Assembly (NCBI RefSeq): GCF_002925845.1
Contig: NZ_PDNI01000023.1
Coordinates: 62,001-126,000 of the forward strand
DNA: 64,000 nt
Source: Roseovarius nitratireducens
Lineage (GTDB): Bacteria; Pseudomonadota; Alphaproteobacteria; Rhodobacterales; Rhodobacteraceae
Direction of reading: 5' to 3'
In this document: piece by piece, positions 62,075 through 64,000 of the stretch
How positions within the stretch are numbered: position 1 is the stretch's first letter
Layout of the letters: each line of letters opens with the position of its first letter
The notes under the pieces: generated by a model
Databases searched by the model: none
Seen by the model: the letters and a program-made list of their open reading frames with translations, nothing else
What the model was told of the DNA's origin: nothing
Position numbers and translations under genes: made by a program

Positions 62075-63387
62075 CAGCCCATCCCCATCACTGCATTCGG
62101 CAACCATGTGGCCAGTCCCGGAAACAGGCACAAGAGGATGATCGCAAGGATCATGCAACCGACATAAGGCAGCGAGCCGTAGAGGATCGTCTTGAGCTTG
62201 ATATCGGGGGCGATGCCGTTGATCACGTAGAGGTTGAGACCGACGGGCGGCGAAATGAGGCCGATTTCCATGTTGATGGTCAGCACCACCGCGAACCAGA
62301 TCGGATCAAACCCGGCGATGGTGATGATCGGCAGCAGAATGGGTGCCGCCATCAGGATCACCGCCACAGGCGGCAGGAAGAAGCCCGCGATCAGCAGAAA
62401 GACGTTGATCGCGCCCATCAGCACCCAGCGATTGACGTCAAGCGTGCCGATCCATTCGGCGATGGACTGGGTGATGAAGAGCGACGAGAGCATGTAGGAA
62501 AACACCCCCGCCGCCGCGATGATGAACAGGATCATCACGCTTTCGCGGGTGCTGTCGCGCAGCACCACCCAGAGCGCGCGGGGATCCCACAGCTTGTAGA
62601 TCACCATCGCGATCACCAGGCACAGAAGCGCACCGACAGCGGCGGTCTCGGACGGCGTAGCGATGCCGCCATACATTGCGTAGAGCACGCCAAGGATGAT
62701 CGCGAGAAAGGGCAGGACGCGGGGCAGGATCTCGAACTTCTGCGCCCAGGTATAGGGGGTCACGCGCAACAGGTTCACATCGCCCGAGCGCCATGTCTGG
62801 TAGAGCGACCAGGCCATGAAGAGCACCACAAGCAGAAAGCCGGGAATGACCCCCGCCAGAAAGAGCCGGCCAATCGAGGTCTCCGTGGCGATGCCGTAGA
62901 CGATCATGGTGACCGAGGGCGGGATGAGAATACCGAGCGTGCCGCCCGCCGCGATGGAGCCTGCGGCGACGGAATCGGGGTAGCCGCGCTTGCGCATCTC
63001 GGGGATGCCCATCTTGCCGATGGCGGCACAGGTGGCGGGCGAGGAGCCGGACATCGCCGAGAAGAGCGCGCAGGCCCCGAGGTTGGAGATCACGAGGCCC
63101 CCGGGCACACGGGTCAGCCAGCGCTCCAGCGCCTCGTAAAGGTCGGCGCCCGCCCGCGTCGAGGCGATGGAGGCGCCCATGATGATGAACATCGGGATCG
63201 ACAGAAGCGCGAAATTGTCGAGCTTGCCAAAGAATATCTCGGGCATGAGCTCCAACGAGCGCATCCCGTCAAAAATGATCAGGAACCCGCCCGCGACGAT
63301 CAACAGACCGACCGCGACCGAAACACCGGAAAACAGCACGACGATGGTCGCGATGGCGACGATGAGGCCAAGCAGAAGCGGATCCAT
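62074..63387 (-). CDS. TRAP transporter large membrane subunit DctM (malonate-type)
   Basis: 437 residues with about 12 helices; the DctM pattern includes FALLSIPMFIIMGASIASTRAGADLYEALERWL, ALFSAMSGSSPATCAAIGKMGIPEM and IPPSVTMIVYGIATETSIG. It forms the translocation pore of a TRAP carrier. With matB and malonyl-CoA decarboxylase downstream it is likely a malonate transporter (MatM). ATG 63387 overlaps the DctQ stop by one base. Confidence 0.9.
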   Translation of the reverse strand: MDPLLLGLIVAIATIVVLFSGVSVAVGLLIVAGGFLIIFDGMRSLELMPEIFFGKLDNFALLSIPMFIIMGASIASTRAGADLYEALERWLTRVPGGLVISNLGACALFSAMSGSSPATCAAIGKMGIPEMRKRGYPDSVAAGSIAAGGTLGILIPPSVTMIVYGIATETSIGRLFLAGVIPGFLLVVLFMAWSLYQTWRSGDVNLLRVTPYTWAQKFEILPRVLPFLAIILGVLYAMYGGIATPSETAAVGALLCLVIAMVIYKLWDPRALWVVLRDSTRESVMILFIIAAAGVFSYMLSSLFITQSIAEWIGTLDVNRWVLMGAINVFLLIAGFFLPPVAVILMAAPILLPIITIAGFDPIWFAVVLTINMEIGLISPPVGLNLYVINGIAPDIKLKTILYGSLPYVGCMILAIILLCLFPGLATWLPNAVMGMG

Positions 63388-63935
63388 CAGGCATCCTCCA
63401 GTCCGAAAGCGGTGTCGATATCGAGGATGAGGGCCACGAGATCGGCCACCAGTTGCAACAGGAACAGGCCAAAGCCCACCGGAATGGCGAGATAGGGAAT
63501 CCACAGCCGCACCGCCCAGACCGTGTCGGAGGTCCATCCGCGCGCCCAGGCGAAATGCCAGAAGTCATAGCCGTACCAGAGCATGCTTCCCACAACGAGG
63601 ATGGAGAGCGACAGCGTCAGAACCCCCAGCCCCTTGCGCATGCGGCGCGGCAGGGCGAGCGGGATCAGGTCCACGTTCACATGCCCGCGCAATCGCTGGA
63701 CGTAGGGCAAACCCAGAAGCGTGGCCGCGATCATGAGGTAGATCACCGCCTCGGTCTGCCAGATCGTCGAGCCGTTCATCACGAAACGAATCCAGATCAT
63801 CTGGCAAGTGATCAGCACCGCCGAGACGATCATGCCGGCCGAGATCCAGCCAGCGAGAGTCGAGATCGCGGCAACGGCACGCAGGAATGGATTGTTACCG
63901 GTGCGCGCGACGGCGCCCGAGGTCTGGCCAGACAT
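63387..63935 (-). CDS. TRAP transporter small membrane subunit DctQ (malonate-type)
   Basis: 182 residues with four membrane helices (AISTLAGWISAGMIVSAVLITCQMIWI, TEAVIYLMIAATLLGLPY, LGVLTLSLSILVVGSML, WIPYLAIPVGFGLFLLQLVADLVAL). RGHVNVDLIPLALPRRMRK is the DctQ signature. It pairs with the next gene DctM. The periplasmic binding protein (DctP/MatP) is expected just beyond the right edge. Confidence 0.88.
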   Translation of the reverse strand: MSGQTSGAVARTGNNPFLRAVAAISTLAGWISAGMIVSAVLITCQMIWIRFVMNGSTIWQTEAVIYLMIAATLLGLPYVQRLRGHVNVDLIPLALPRRMRKGLGVLTLSLSILVVGSMLWYGYDFWHFAWARGWTSDTVWAVRLWIPYLAIPVGFGLFLLQLVADLVALILDIDTAFGLEDA

Positions 63936-63975
63936 TTGGCACTCCTGATGGTCGTCGGGTTTTCAGTCCAGGGAT

Positions 63976-64000
63976 GCCGCGCCCGATCGTGGGGCGCGGC
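63976..64000 (-). terminator. GC-rich hairpin upstream of dctQ
   Basis: GCCGCGCCC (63976-63984) and GGGCGCGGC (63992-64000) form a 9-bp stem with a 7-nt loop, at the window edge. If a binding-protein gene lies just upstream, this would be an inter-cistronic hairpin lowering read-through into dctQM, as often seen where P is made in excess. Confidence 0.5.

Noticed and set aside
61774-63495. 573-codon plus-strand frame rich in Asp/His/Arg
   Set aside because: Mirror of malonyl-CoA decarboxylase and dctM, which have strong family signatures.

Overview
The window looks like a chromosomal segment of a marine alphaproteobacterium of the Roseobacter group (Rhodobacterales). The evidence is the strongly GC-rich coding DNA, the clade-typical forms of MetRS, HemF, DUF1150/Hsp20 and DUF4212/ActP, and the catabolic gene set: beta-hydroxyaspartate cycle, taurine/sulfoacetaldehyde, malonate TRAP transport and an ACC deaminase. 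No rRNA operon, prophage, intact insertion sequence or CRISPR array was seen. There is one tRNA, tRNA-Gly(TCC).

Layout. (1) 1-3964: beta-hydroxyaspartate (glyoxylate assimilation) genes bhcA-bhcB-bhcC on the minus strand (bhcC runs off the left edge), divergent from the IclR regulator bhcR; an AT-rich palindromic intergenic region holds the likely operator. (2) 4080-9099: housekeeping (clpS, an RsmC-like methyltransferase, an SDR lacking its catalytic lysine, hemF, fused ATP sulfurylase/APS kinase). (3) 9100-11160: a visibly lower-GC island with ACC deaminase (acdS) and a divergent Lrp-type regulator, probably acquired by transfer. (4) 11243-16538: two glycosyltransferases, Hsp20 plus DUF1150, purEK and small membrane or monooxygenase proteins. 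(5) 16686-26032: tauR-xsc-ackA-soeABC. Sulfoacetaldehyde (from taurine) is cleaved to acetyl phosphate and sulfite; acetate kinase can turn the first into ATP and acetate, and cytoplasmic SoeABC can oxidise the second to sulfate. (6) 26037-37758: small membrane and secreted proteins, a Tat-exported cyclase-family protein, thrS, three consecutive alpha/beta hydrolases, an ABC exporter, a secreted esterase, an ArsC-like protein and a cold-shock protein with a hexanucleotide repeat in its leader.

(7) 38015-47719: a minus-strand acetate locus, acs-adk-DUF4212-actP, continuing into a cNMP/CBS/DUF294 nucleotidyltransferase, a membrane protein, a receiver-only response regulator and a 688-residue protein. 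The last joins membrane, PAS and degenerate histidine-kinase regions to a complete DEDDh 3'-5' exonuclease, and is the most unusual architecture in the window. (8) 48004-51705: uvrB followed by a ParE-type toxin-antitoxin pair and a low-GC abortive-infection-like gene; a degenerate second copy of the uvrB 3' end lies just before the last gene, so this looks like a small defence insertion. (9) 51841-59182: a small conserved protein whose C-terminus is made of palindromic repeat DNA, two convergent MFS paralogues, metG, acylphosphatase and lepA. (10) 59301-63935: malonate catabolism (matB, malonyl-CoA decarboxylase, TRAP DctM and DctQ), with the binding-protein gene presumably just past the right edge.

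The accessory genes point to growth on small carbon and sulfur compounds (glycolate/glyoxylate, taurine, acetate, malonate, ACC). Acetate is a shared intermediate: it is produced by Xsc/AckA and by malonate decarboxylation (as acetyl-CoA) and is consumed by ActP/Acs.
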